A stretch of 35,187 nt of DNA from an uncultured bacterium (GTDB lineage: Bacteria; Verrucomicrobiota; Kiritimatiellia; UBA8416; CAMZLY01). The stretch is taken from the NCBI GenBank assembly GCA_947311825.1, contig CAMZLY010000099.1, positions 1-35,187 on the forward strand, written 5' to 3'. The position numbers were made by a program, and so were the translations under genes. Shown here piece after piece: positions 25,492 through 34,032 of this stretch (its first letter is position 1; the number at the start of each line of letters is the position of its first letter). Below the pieces are notes generated by a model, which worked only from the letters and a program-made list of their open reading frames with translations, ran no database searches and had not been told where the DNA came from.

Positions 25492-25797
25492 CGTGGTCTA
25501 ATCATGCCCGGTCAAATAAGATTTTCAGTCGCAGTTCAGCAACAATACAATCAGCCGCCATAACATTTATTTGCTTTCTGTAGTTTCCTTCTCGTATCCA
25601 TTGACATCCTTGCATAGGCAGACCTCACTAGCCAATATTCAAATAATGTCCGTAAATCATGCTTTATTCTGAATTCTGTTGCGATTCTTTATCGCTGAAT
25701 TGCGAAACTATCTGTTGATTCATTTTATGTCTTATGATATAGCTGGGGTAAATGTAAACAACTTCTATAACTCTAACAGACAAGGTAAATATAAAAA
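25449..25797. other. Intergenic region between acr3 and the beta-helix gene
   Basis: No clear gene. The first 43 bases belong to the 50-bp repeat. On the minus strand a 37-codon frame (25502-25615) followed by about 19 more sense codons is open but resembles no family I recognise; it may be repeat-derived. ATTGCGAAACTATCTG (25699-25714) resembles the core of the GAGGTGC repeat without its arms. The promoter candidate for the beta-helix gene lies at 25715-25743. Confidence 0.5.
25715..25743 (+). promoter_or_regulatory. Candidate promoter of the beta-helix gene
   Basis: TTGATT (25715-25720), 17 bases, and TATAGC (25738-25743) lie 54 bases before the ATG. Moderate match by eye. ACAAGGTAAA follows as a plausible ribosome-binding site. 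Confidence 0.4.
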
Positions 25798-28512
25798 ATG
25801 AAAAGAAAAACTATAACAATACTAATAGTTTACACGTCTTTAGCTATATTTATTAATAATTTAAATGCATCTACATATACAGTAACAAACTCTGCCGATA
25901 GCGGAAATGGAACTCTCAGAAACATTATAGGTAGTACCGTTGATGGAGATAAGGTTAATTTTGATGCTGGGATTACCAATATTATTATAAACTCTGATAT
26001 TAATATTAATACCAGCATTGATGTAAAAGGATCCGGCAGAGAGGGTCTTAATATAGATGGCAATGCAGCCACTCGAATATTCAATATTTCATCCGCAAAT
26101 AAAAGCATCATAATTTCGGACATGACAATTTCTAACTGTATCGGTGAAACAGATGGTGGGGCTATATTTTTTGGTACAGGAACAAATTCATATCTAATAA
26201 TTTCTAATTGTTTAATAACAACCTGCTCTGTAACAGGTGATGGTGGAGCCGTATCTCTTAATGGAACCGACACAAAAATAATTAACACCACTATCACAAA
26301 TTGTGTAGCCGGCATTTATGGTGGAGCAGTGCATGCTGACAATGGGGTTAACCTTACAATGACCGATTGTATAATATCTGAAAACACATCATCAAATTAT
26401 GGCGGTGGAATATATATTGCAATTAATGCAAATAAAGCATCCTTAACAAACTGTACTATTATCAACAACTCAACCACCCCACGTTATGGCGGTGGAATTT
26501 ATTGTCGTGCATTATTAACAATAAATGATTCTACAATATCAGGTAACACTTCTGAAAATCGTGGTGGCGGTATTTACTTTGATGTGCAAGATCAAGCAAT
26601 AACAAACACCATCGAAAACTGTATAATATCAAACAATACTGCAAGCACACTTGGGGGCGGTATCGGTTCATATAAAACTCACTTTAACATTAGCAATAGT
26701 GTTATTATCGCAAACAACGCAACTAATAGTTATGGTGGCGGAATATACATTAACGCAGCAAACCAAGAGTGGAACACTTATATCTACAATAGCAAAGTCT
26801 TGGATAATCTGGCTGCTGATAATGGAGGAGGAATGTATATTACGGATCAGAATATATGGATATACAACTCAACATTTTCTGGTAATTCTGCCACAAACAA
26901 TACTGCCGATGGTGGTGGCATTTTCTCTGGTGGAGGTCAGTCTTATCTTTTTATAGATAGCTCTTTATTTTACAATAATAATGCAAGTGATGACGGTGGA
27001 GCCATGAGTATCGTAGATCCTGCTGTTTTGCAAAATTGCACAATAAGTGAAAATACGTCAAGTGATAGAGGAGGAGGTATTCATATTAACTCTAGCGGCA
27101 CCGAAACTCAGAAGTTTTACAACTGTACAGTTTATAATAATACTTGTGCTACTACTACTGAAGGTGGTGGTTTTTATCGCAATAACGGAAGTGTAGAAAT
27201 ATATAATAGCATTATTGCGAGTAACAATCCTTCTTCAGATATTGCCGGCAATATAAATGTTATTGAATATAGCTTATACAATAATACAGATAATTTAGGG
27301 GCTCCAACCTTGACCGGCAATAAAAATGGAAATCCGCGAGTTTATCAACTTGAAAATAACGGAGGCATAACGTTAACACATGCGTTAAAAATTAATAGTC
27401 CTGCCATTAATCTAGGACAAACAACATCTTTATTAACTTATGATCAACGCGGAGTAGGATATGACCGGGTAATAGGAGGTAACGTAGATGCTGGGGCTTA
27501 TGAGCTCGGTAAAGTAATAGGAGATTTTATCTGGTATGATCTTAACGGAGATGGAACCCAAGATACCGATGAAAGAGGAATTACAAACGTCACAATGGAA
27601 TTATATGATAGTGGTGCATCAATCCTAGAAACTGCTATTACTGATGATGAAGGTATATATATATTTACAAATTTCACAACAGGTACATTTACGGTAAAGG
27701 TTATTACAAACTCTTTGCCTACAGGATTAGAAAATAACCCTACATATGATCGCGACGGTACTCTTGACAATGAAACAACAGTAACTATTGCTTCTGGAGA
27801 ACATATACTGGATGCCGACTTCGGATATGATAATTATCCGAACCTTGTTGTAATTAGTGGGTTTATTGCAAAAACAACTAATGGCAAAGTTCATGTTTCT
27901 TGGAATGTTGATGTAGAAGTTGGTACTATCGGCTATTATATTGAACGACAGTTTAATGATAATTGGGTAAGAGTAAATAAAAATATAATATATGTCCCTC
28001 CGTTCAGAAATAGTGATCCTCCATATAAATACGATATTATTGATAATGATGTTTTATCAGGAAATAAATATACTTGGCGAATAGTGGAGCAAAACAATCA
28101 AGGACATTTGCTTTATTATGGTCCATACAGCGCTACTGTTGACGGCACTGCAATAAGCTATGAACTATGGGCTACAAACTTTAATTGGGGTTCTAACGAT
28201 TCTTCAAAAAGCGGGGACGCTGATCATGATGGGATGAATAATTACGAAGAATATTTAGCAGGAACAAATCCGTTTGATGTAAATTCACTATTAAAAGTAT
28301 ACAGTTTAAGCAAAGATAATAATGACAATTATATTATTTGTTGGGAAAGTACATCAAACAAAACTTACTCTATAGAGTTTTGCCCTAGTCTTAAAAGTGG
28401 TTGGCTACCAATAATAAACAATATTAAATCCACCCCACCAATTAACACCAATACTATTATGATTAACAGCACAAACAGCATTCAAATGTTTTTTAGAATA
28501 ATTACAAAATAG
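25798..28512 (+). CDS. Large secreted beta-helix protein with SdrD_B and Ca-binding tail domains
   Basis: The 904-aa exported protein starts with a signal peptide (about 1-25, ending LNAS). A right-handed parallel beta-helix (about 30-560) repeats GGGI, GGAI or GGGM with N-rich turns, like polymorphic membrane proteins and choice-of-anchor Q proteins. An SdrD_B-type beta-sandwich follows (about 575-680: GDFIWYDLNGDGTQD to ADFGYDN). Then come an FN3-like domain (about 685-790) and a type-3-thrombospondin/dockerin-like Ca motif near 805 (GDADHDGMNNYEEY, then LAGTNP), and a final beta domain. Such proteins are adhesins or surface polysaccharide-binding factors. No catalytic residues are recognisable. 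It stands alone. High Asn/Ser/Thr content fits a secreted passenger. No LPXTG, PEP-CTERM or clear T9SS tail is seen. Confidence 0.87.
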   Translation: MKRKTITILIVYTSLAIFINNLNASTYTVTNSADSGNGTLRNIIGSTVDGDKVNFDAGITNIIINSDININTSIDVKGSGREGLNIDGNAATRIFNISSANKSIIISDMTISNCIGETDGGAIFFGTGTNSYLIISNCLITTCSVTGDGGAVSLNGTDTKIINTTITNCVAGIYGGAVHADNGVNLTMTDCIISENTSSNYGGGIYIAINANKASLTNCTIINNSTTPRYGGGIYCRALLTINDSTISGNTSENRGGGIYFDVQDQAITNTIENCIISNNTASTLGGGIGSYKTHFNISNSVIIANNATNSYGGGIYINAANQEWNTYIYNSKVLDNLAADNGGGMYITDQNIWIYNSTFSGNSATNNTADGGGIFSGGGQSYLFIDSSLFYNNNASDDGGAMSIVDPAVLQNCTISENTSSDRGGGIHINSSGTETQKFYNCTVYNNTCATTTEGGGFYRNNGSVEIYNSIIASNNPSSDIAGNINVIEYSLYNNTDNLGAPTLTGNKNGNPRVYQLENNGGITLTHALKINSPAINLGQTTSLLTYDQRGVGYDRVIGGNVDAGAYELGKVIGDFIWYDLNGDGTQDTDERGITNVTMELYDSGASILETAITDDEGIYIFTNFTTGTFTVKVITNSLPTGLENNPTYDRDGTLDNETTVTIASGEHILDADFGYDNYPNLVVISGFIAKTTNGKVHVSWNVDVEVGTIGYYIERQFNDNWVRVNKNIIYVPPFRNSDPPYKYDIIDNDVLSGNKYTWRIVEQNNQGHLLYYGPYSATVDGTAISYELWATNFNWGSNDSSKSGDADHDGMNNYEEYLAGTNPFDVNSLLKVYSLSKDNNDNYIICWESTSNKTYSIEFCPSLKSGWLPIINNIKSTPPINTNTIMINSTNSIQMFFRIITK

Positions 28513-28539
28513 ATATCTCACTAAAACTTTTATATAATT

Positions 28540-28570
28540 AGTCTCTTGCAAAACCATCTGGAAGCACATC
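28540..28570 (+). repeat. GAGGTGC hairpin repeat, degraded copy
   Basis: AGTCTCTTGC, AAAACCATCTG and GAAGCACATC follow the layout of the other copies with several changes. It lies 28 bases after the beta-helix gene stop and directly before the lactonase remnant. Confidence 0.45.
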
Positions 28571-28571
28571 T

Positions 28572-28742
28572 TTAATTTAAGAATTCGATGCAGATGGGGC
28601 TATCATTAAACGGAATCTTTTCCCCGTAAATGTAATTCTTCCGGTTTTCTCATCAATGCTAAATATTGCAATATCATGTGAGTTTTTTGTTTGGGTGAAT
28701 TACAATAAAACCGGGATTATCTATTTCAAGTACCTCCAAAGA
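28572..28742 (-). pseudogene. Remnant of a lactonase-family (Pgl/YbhE-like) beta-propeller gene
   Basis: Read on the minus strand, three pieces in different frames resemble the 6-phosphogluconolactonase-like lactonase family. From 28742, EVLEIDNPGFIVIHPNKK looks like an early propeller blade. From about 28682, HDIAIFSIDEKTGRITFTGK looks like the last blade. Then SPICIEFLN and a stop at 28572-28574 match the usual C-terminal ending. The roughly 300 residues between the first and second pieces are gone, and at least one more frameshift separates the last two. Family assignment rests on remembered consensus, not a search. The remnant lies between two repeat elements, which may have mediated the deletion. 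Confidence 0.55.
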
Positions 28743-28785
28743 TTAGCATATTTAGGCTTTGAACTTGTTGTTCGTAGCGCTTTCC

Positions 28786-28812
28786 CGGCTAGCTGGGACA
28801 GCTCGCCCTATA
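28786..28812. repeat. Single arm of the arsC-type palindromic element
   Basis: CGGCTAGCTGGGACAGCTCG followed by CCCTATA matches the right arm at 24304-24330 with a few changes. On the minus strand its first bases are TAGGGCGAG, and that TAG (28808-28810) is the stop codon of the DUF4340 gene. Confidence 0.65.
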
Positions 28813-29950
28813 ATATTTTATCATTCAGTCCTTCAGTCTGTCTTTTCTTTTTCCGGTCAGACTTTTTCTCTTTTTCTTTTACGAGTTTTTCGTGAGTCAG
28901 AAGAAATGCTTCTGCTTGATATTTATCGAGTATGTATGTCCAGCGGGATAGTCTATCATTTAACTCAGTTGCTTTTTTCTCATTTGCTGCGACTGTCTCG
29001 TTGTATTGTTTAAGTTCATTTTCATAAGCGGTCTTTTTATCGTCTGCCGCATCTTTTTCCGGCTTGCTCGGTACTGTTGGCCTGTCATATTTTACAGCGA
29101 ATTGTGCATATACATCACCTTCATCATTGGGCTTGCCAGTTTTTACGGTATAGGTAAAACCATCTTTGGTGGTTGCCGTATAGATTTCTGGATTATCCAT
29201 ACCGATATCGTTTTCTGATTTTGCGGGATCGGCTATACTTTTGCAGCTGAGGTATTGAAGAACGGATTTTAATTTGCTTAGTTTTGAGGTGTCAAGTTCT
29301 TGATTCTTTTTGATGCCATCAAGTTTCCAGTCTGTGCCGTTTAATTTCAGTTTTATATCTTTGCTGGTTATGGCAACAATATCGCCGGAGTTTACTTTAA
29401 GTAAATCTTTTTTTATCCAGCCTTCATTATTGGTAAGAAAGTAACCAAAGTCGTCATTAACAAGATATATGGAGTCGTCGCCACTTTTTGTGATGAATCG
29501 TTGGTTAGCCCAGCCGACGGTTTTTGATGCATCGCGACTTACCCCGACTTTGAGAGCCAGTATTTTTTTGTTTCCGGCTTTTAGGATAATCTGTTTTGCA
29601 TTTTTATCCAGTCCGAATTCCGATTTATCAATATTACCGGCAGGAACAGGCTCACCAAGTTTTACTTGCGATGTTCTTTGTATGGAAGTGGCAAGTTTTT
29701 GAAAATCTGCCGGGTAGTTGTAGAGTGATGTCACTTTCCAAACTTCGTCATTTTTGGCAACAGTAATTTTGTTGGAGCCATCAATAATATCGAGCTCCGT
29801 GATGGTATTGAGGTCTATGTTTTCAAGTAGTGTTTTATCAGCATTAACCTTTTTTGTTCTGTGTAAGTCACTGCTTTTCTTTTGTACAACAGCGATAGAT
29901 GCCAGTACAATTAGAACTATAGCCATTATTGTTATTTTTTTCCCTGTCAT
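28808..29950 (-). CDS. DUF4340 domain-containing membrane-anchored protein
   Basis: The 380-aa protein has an N-terminal transmembrane segment (about 7-23) and then a DUF4340-type periplasmic body with repeated beta units (TELDIIDGSNKITVAKNDEV, LDKNAKQIILKAGNKK). It ends in a highly charged helical C-terminus (about 290-380). DUF4340 proteins usually accompany GldG-like proteins and an ABC exporter, as here, and presumably form an extracytoplasmic part of that machine. The exact role is unknown. It is the last gene of the cluster, 18 bases after the GldG-like stop, with AGAAAGGAA before the ATG. Its stop codon lies in a repeat arm, so the last residues (possibly NDKIL) could differ from the ancestral end. 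Confidence 0.8.
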   Translation of the reverse strand: MTGKKITIMAIVLIVLASIAVVQKKSSDLHRTKKVNADKTLLENIDLNTITELDIIDGSNKITVAKNDEVWKVTSLYNYPADFQKLATSIQRTSQVKLGEPVPAGNIDKSEFGLDKNAKQIILKAGNKKILALKVGVSRDASKTVGWANQRFITKSGDDSIYLVNDDFGYFLTNNEGWIKKDLLKVNSGDIVAITSKDIKLKLNGTDWKLDGIKKNQELDTSKLSKLKSVLQYLSCKSIADPAKSENDIGMDNPEIYTATTKDGFTYTVKTGKPNDEGDVYAQFAVKYDRPTVPSKPEKDAADDKKTAYENELKQYNETVAANEKKATELNDRLSRWTYILDKYQAEAFLLTHEKLVKEKEKKSDRKKKRQTEGLNDKIL

Positions 29951-29968
29951 TGTAAAATTTCCTTTCTG

Positions 29969-31840
29969 TTATCTTGTTTTACGAACTCTAATTCCGTGCC
30001 AAATACCGAATATTGCAATTAGTAATGGTATGAGTAGAATGTTAATTACTTTTAAACGCATCCCTAGTTTTTCAATATCACTTCTTAGGTTTTTGCGAAC
30101 TTCTTTAAGTGCCTGTTGAGTTTGAAATGTTTCTTCTCTGAATTTTTTGATTTCCTTCTGTTGTTCTGGCGAGAGCATAAGTTGTTGACCGTCATTTTTT
30201 GTTTGTTGTAATGCACTTAGTCTCGCTTGTGTTGCTTGTAGTTTTTCATCTAACCGTTTTTCTTCTGCCTGCCATTTCATGGTGGCAGCTTTTTCCATTT
30301 TTATAACACGATCAAATGGACGGTCGAATGAGTTACGGCTACGTAATCCGATAAGCACGTCGCTACCGCATAGTTGTTCAACCATATTGACTGCAAAACT
30401 TATGTTCTGGTTAATTGGTTGTGAAATAGATTGTCCAAAGAAGTTGCTTTTTTGTATACAGTATCTATCTGCGAGCATATCAACATCGGCAACAAGAATC
30501 ACTACACCATCTTTCTGGCTTTCTTGTAAGCCGGGTGTGCTGTCATTTGTATTTTCTTCGCTTTCATCATTTTTTGGAGCCCCGTTGGGAAATGCAGTCT
30601 TGAATTTTCCTTGAATACGTACGGCGATGGGTAGTTTGCTTTTATTGGTCGGTGTATCAAACTTGCCATAACGTGCGGCATAGGTATTTGCAAGGAAGCC
30701 ATCGTCGGTTGTACTTAATAGGGTAGTCATCTTTAAACCGTTAGAAACTGTACCACTAAAAGTTCCGGCAAAAGGCAACATTAGTTCTTTTAATGAACTG
30801 GTTGTTATATCTTCGCTATTTATATTTTGTTTACGCAATGATAGCCAGGCAGGATTGCGCTGTGTCTGACCTTGTCCGGTAGATAGTGTGCTGGCGACAG
30901 ATTCATCGGCAACGAGTTGTCCGGTAGGCATGGTTAATCCCCAAGCGGAAGTTAGCTTGTTCAGATCAGAGCTATTTTTAGGCGGTGGCATACCGTATTG
31001 TTGTTGCGGTGCATTTTCCTGTGCGATGAGGCAGAGTGGATCGGTAAATGCGAGTAGTCGACCGCCACGTAATACAAACTGATCAATGGCATAAAGTGTT
31101 ACATCTGAAAGATCTGTCGGTTGTATTACGATAAGAGTATCGATATCGCTAGGTATTTCAGTGGAATTCATTTCTATTTTCTTGATATCATACTGTTGTT
31201 TAAGTTCTGATATTACCGCCCAGCTTTGAGCACCTTGTGCTTGTGGCATATATGGATTTCTGCTTACGCCTTGTACAGGCAAGGAACTTAGCAGTCCTAC
31301 TTTTGACTCTTTTTGTTTGGTTATTTCGCTGACCATCCTGGTAAGCATATATTCAAGTTGCGGTTCAATGCTTTGTGCAAGCATTGGAATTGCTGCTTCT
31401 TTTTTCCCGGATACTGCGACAATACCAAAGTATAGATTCCCGCCGGCACCGAACATATCAAGTGGCTGACCATGTAATCCGTATCTTTGAGCCCATTCTT
31501 CTTCATCTGAATCTATTTTAGGATCAAACTCTTCAACAGTAATATGTCCCTTGGAGTTTGACTCATACTCTTTAAGTAAATCACGTACACGTCCGGCAAA
31601 ATTCTTTATTGGAACGGGTATGCGTTCATTACTTTTTGAGAAATATAATTTTAGTGTTACATCACGATCTAAACCTTTTAATAAAGTCTTTGTTCCGTCT
31701 GATAATGTATATAATTTATCTTGAGTAACATCTTTGCGTAGCCGCATTGGACTGAGAATAACATTGAATGCAATTATAATTCCAAGTAGAATTAGTATGG
31801 CGGAAATGCCACTGAGTTTGCTTATATTTATTTTTTTCAT
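29969..31840 (-). CDS. GldG-like ABC-associated substrate-binding protein
   Basis: The 623-aa protein has an N-terminal membrane helix (about 12-30), a GldG/ABC-type uncharacterised domain and a C-terminal membrane helix (about 600-617). The domain shows the family start DVTQDKLYTLSDGTKTLLK, then VTLKLYFSKS and IDQFVLRGGRLLAFTDP. A coiled-coil stretch (about 525-595) precedes the last helix. In Bacteroidetes GldG works with GldA and GldF in gliding; in other phyla homologues of this cluster have no proven function. It lies 15 bases downstream of the permease gene and 18 upstream of the DUF4340 gene, in one operon. AGGAGA is present at the start. Gliding itself is not implied. Confidence 0.87.
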   Translation of the reverse strand: MKKINISKLSGISAILILLGIIIAFNVILSPMRLRKDVTQDKLYTLSDGTKTLLKGLDRDVTLKLYFSKSNERIPVPIKNFAGRVRDLLKEYESNSKGHITVEEFDPKIDSDEEEWAQRYGLHGQPLDMFGAGGNLYFGIVAVSGKKEAAIPMLAQSIEPQLEYMLTRMVSEITKQKESKVGLLSSLPVQGVSRNPYMPQAQGAQSWAVISELKQQYDIKKIEMNSTEIPSDIDTLIVIQPTDLSDVTLYAIDQFVLRGGRLLAFTDPLCLIAQENAPQQQYGMPPPKNSSDLNKLTSAWGLTMPTGQLVADESVASTLSTGQGQTQRNPAWLSLRKQNINSEDITTSSLKELMLPFAGTFSGTVSNGLKMTTLLSTTDDGFLANTYAARYGKFDTPTNKSKLPIAVRIQGKFKTAFPNGAPKNDESEENTNDSTPGLQESQKDGVVILVADVDMLADRYCIQKSNFFGQSISQPINQNISFAVNMVEQLCGSDVLIGLRSRNSFDRPFDRVIKMEKAATMKWQAEEKRLDEKLQATQARLSALQQTKNDGQQLMLSPEQQKEIKKFREETFQTQQALKEVRKNLRSDIEKLGMRLKVINILLIPLLIAIFGIWHGIRVRKTR

Positions 31841-31855
31841 AGTAAAAATCTCCTA

Positions 31856-32602
31856 TTATCTTCCTACTTTATTTTTGAGAACAACTTGTGTTGCAAAGAG
31901 CATAAAAAATATTACAGATGCGAAATATGCAATATCACGTAAATCAATTACACCACGTTGCATTGTTTCGTAATGCGGCATAAAACTGAATGCGGCAATA
32001 CCGTTAATCATCCATAAAGGTGCCCAGTGTGAAAGCAAATTAGTTACCGGTGGATATCCGGCAAGAATAAGAAACAGACCGATAACAACAGCGAGAATAA
32101 AGCTGATGACTTGATTTCGTGTGAGTGCGGAAGTAAACATTCCTACTGCGATATATGCACCGGCAAGTAATGCACTACCGAAATAGCCTGCTATTATGGT
32201 TCCGGTATCAGGGGAGCCAAGATAGGATGCCGTTAGCGGCACAGTGAATGTGAGTGCTAATGCAAGCAACATAAAAAGCCAGGCGGCAAAGAATTTGCCT
32301 AGCAATGCCTGGAGTGGAGTCGCAGATATTGTAAATAGTAGTTCAATAGTTCCCGAGCGTCGTTCTTCCGCCCATAATCGCATTGTTACTGCCGGGACAA
32401 GAATCATATAGAGCCACGGATGCCAGACGAAAAAACCTCTTAGATCAGCTTGTCCGGCTTCAAAAAACTGTGCCAATGAAAATGTAAAGAACCCCATTAG
32501 CATTAGAAATATAATAATAAAAACATAAGCGACCGGAGAATCAAAATATGATCTCCATTCGCGTTTAGCTATTGATAAAGTATGGTGTATAGATTCGTTC
32601 AT
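31856..32602 (-). CDS. ABC-2 type permease (GldF-like)
   Basis: The 248-aa inner-membrane subunit has six predicted helices. It opens with a short cytosolic stretch (HTLSIAKREWRSYFDSPVAY), as in ABC-2 permeases, and has the conserved RLWAEERRSGTIELLFT loop (about 76-92). It would form the channel of the transporter with the ATPase encoded just upstream; the two genes overlap by 1 base. Together with the GldG-like and DUF4340 proteins it makes an ABC complex whose cargo is unknown. Confidence 0.9.
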   Translation of the reverse strand: MNESIHHTLSIAKREWRSYFDSPVAYVFIIIFLMLMGFFTFSLAQFFEAGQADLRGFFVWHPWLYMILVPAVTMRLWAEERRSGTIELLFTISATPLQALLGKFFAAWLFMLLALALTFTVPLTASYLGSPDTGTIIAGYFGSALLAGAYIAVGMFTSALTRNQVISFILAVVIGLFLILAGYPPVTNLLSHWAPLWMINGIAAFSFMPHYETMQRGVIDLRDIAYFASVIFFMLFATQVVLKNKVGR

Positions 32603-33540
32603 TATGCAACATCCTTTTTGTTAATATCTTCGGTTATAGTTATCTGTCTGAATACATCGTCAAGCCTACCATCATCGACTTTAAGATCTTTAAGTGTCCA
32701 TTTGTTCTTTTGTGCCGTACTAAGCACTTCCGCGGCAATAGATTCGCCTATTTTTGGGAATACGAGAATACGCCCGTCGTCCATAGTTTCTGTTTTTTCA
32801 ACCGTGTCGATTTTTTCTAGCGTTTTTTCAATGTTTTTTCCATCGGCATTTAGAGTAACAACATTATAGCGTGAACTACGTTTTTTAAGGCCTACTGGAG
32901 TATCATCGGCAACAATTATGCCGTTGCTGATGATGATGGCACGAGTGCAGATGGCTTCCACTTCTTCTAGCACATGGGTGGATAACATGATAACACGTTC
33001 TTCCGCCATATTTTGGATCATATTTCTTACGACCTGTTTTTGGTTTGGGTCAAGTCCCTCGGTTGGTTCGTCAAGTAGCAAGATGTCCGGATTATGAAGT
33101 AGAGTTTGGGCGAGGCAGGTTCGTTGCCGATACCCTTTGGATAACGTATCAATTCCCTGATGTTGTACCGATTGCAAAAAGCATTGTTCTAACACATGGT
33201 CAACTCTTTTATCTCGCTCTATGCCGGAGAATCCACGAATTTCTGCGACAAACCTAAGAAATGAATATACGCTCATATCTTCGTATAGGGGCGTTGTTTC
33301 CGGCATATAGCCCATATTCTTTTGTGCGGCAACGGGATCTTTTGCCACATCAACACCTTTTACCGTTACGCTTCCGGAGCTTGGTGGAAGAAAGCCAGCA
33401 ATCATTCTCAAGGTTGTTGTCTTGCCAGCTCCGTTAGGTCCGAGGAATCCCAGGACGGTACCTTTTTTAACTTCAAAAGAGACGTTATCAACAGCACGTC
33501 TTCTTCCAAAGTCCTTTATCAGATTTTTTGCTATAATCAT
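32602..33540 (-). CDS. ABC transporter ATP-binding protein (GldA/CcmA-like)
   Basis: The 312-aa ATPase has Walker A GPNGAGKT (34-41), a Q-loop near GYMPETTPLYEDM, signature LSKGYRQR and Walker B DILLLDEPTEGLDP, followed by the H-loop STHVLEE. The C-terminal 90 residues are an accessory domain common in ABC-2 ATPases. It drives the permease of the next gene. It starts 25 bases after the stop of the RaiA-like gene with AAAGGAGAAA upstream, so it may share that transcript or have its own promoter. Confidence 0.93.
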   Translation of the reverse strand: MIIAKNLIKDFGRRRAVDNVSFEVKKGTVLGFLGPNGAGKTTTLRMIAGFLPPSSGSVTVKGVDVAKDPVAAQKNMGYMPETTPLYEDMSVYSFLRFVAEIRGFSGIERDKRVDHVLEQCFLQSVQHQGIDTLSKGYRQRTCLAQTLLHNPDILLLDEPTEGLDPNQKQVVRNMIQNMAEERVIMLSTHVLEEVEAICTRAIIISNGIIVADDTPVGLKKRSSRYNVVTLNADGKNIEKTLEKIDTVEKTETMDDGRILVFPKIGESIAAEVLSTAQKNKWTLKDLKVDDGRLDDVFRQITITEDINKKDVA

Positions 33541-33565
33541 TAGTTATATTTCTCCTTTATTTTAC

Positions 33566-33934
33566 TTATGCAGCATGTTGAAGTTTTCTGTTATGTGTAA
33601 TTTTATTTCTGACTTTAAGTAGCTGGCGACGGATATTATCAAATGCATCATGGACGGCATGATAAATTGCTTTATGTGAATTACCTTCTTCTTTACATTG
33701 TGCAATATAGACTCTATCACTTGGTACTGTTAAATAAACTTTAATTTCATAAACACCCAACGAAGAGCGGCGTTGAGTTTCATCAATAATAACTTTGCAG
33801 TAGGAGTATGGAGAAATTATTTTGTTTAAAGTTTCAATTTCTTTTTCAACCACTTCTTTTATGTTTTCTGAATTAGGCATGTGTAGAAATTGTACGGAGA
33901 CTGATGTTGCGTCTTGATATATATGATTTTTCAT
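33566..33934 (-). CDS. HPF/RaiA-family ribosome-associated protein
   Basis: The 122-aa protein has the beta-alpha-beta fold of ribosome hibernation and sigma54-modulation proteins. It reads VSVQFLHMPNSENIKEVVEKEIETL, with Tyr/Cys in a second strand (YCKVIIDET), then VYEIKVYLTVPS and the C-terminal helix AVHDAFDNIRRQLLKVR. Only the short form is present, without the dimerisation domain of long HPF. It would bind the 30S subunit under stress and inhibit translation. The location beside two Hsp20 genes fits a stress role. It is transcribed towards the ABC operon. Confidence 0.75.
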   Translation of the reverse strand: MKNHIYQDATSVSVQFLHMPNSENIKEVVEKEIETLNKIISPYSYCKVIIDETQRRSSLGVYEIKVYLTVPSDRVYIAQCKEEGNSHKAIYHAVHDAFDNIRRQLLKVRNKITHNRKLQHAA

Positions 33935-33973
33935 TTTATGACTGCCTTTCTGTTATTATTAAGTAAAGTTTGA

Positions 33974-34006
33974 CCCCGGCATAAGTTGTTATGCCTTATG
34001 CCGGGG
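33974..34006 (-). terminator. Hairpin terminator after the hsp20 pair
   Basis: A perfect 12-bp stem (CCCCGGCATAAG at 33974-33985 with CTTATGCCGGGG at 33995-34006) has a 9-base loop. It lies 26 bases downstream of the second hsp20 stop on the minus strand. The following minus-strand sequence has only a short, interrupted T-run, so termination may be partial and the RaiA gene could be read through. Confidence 0.65.
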
Positions 34007-34032
34007 CTTGTTGTTGCCTTTCTATTTTATAG

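Noticed and set aside
25830-26315. 161-codon open frame on the minus strand inside the beta-helix gene
   Set aside because: It is antisense to a clear signal-peptide protein, hydrophobic by reverse-frame bias, and matches no family.
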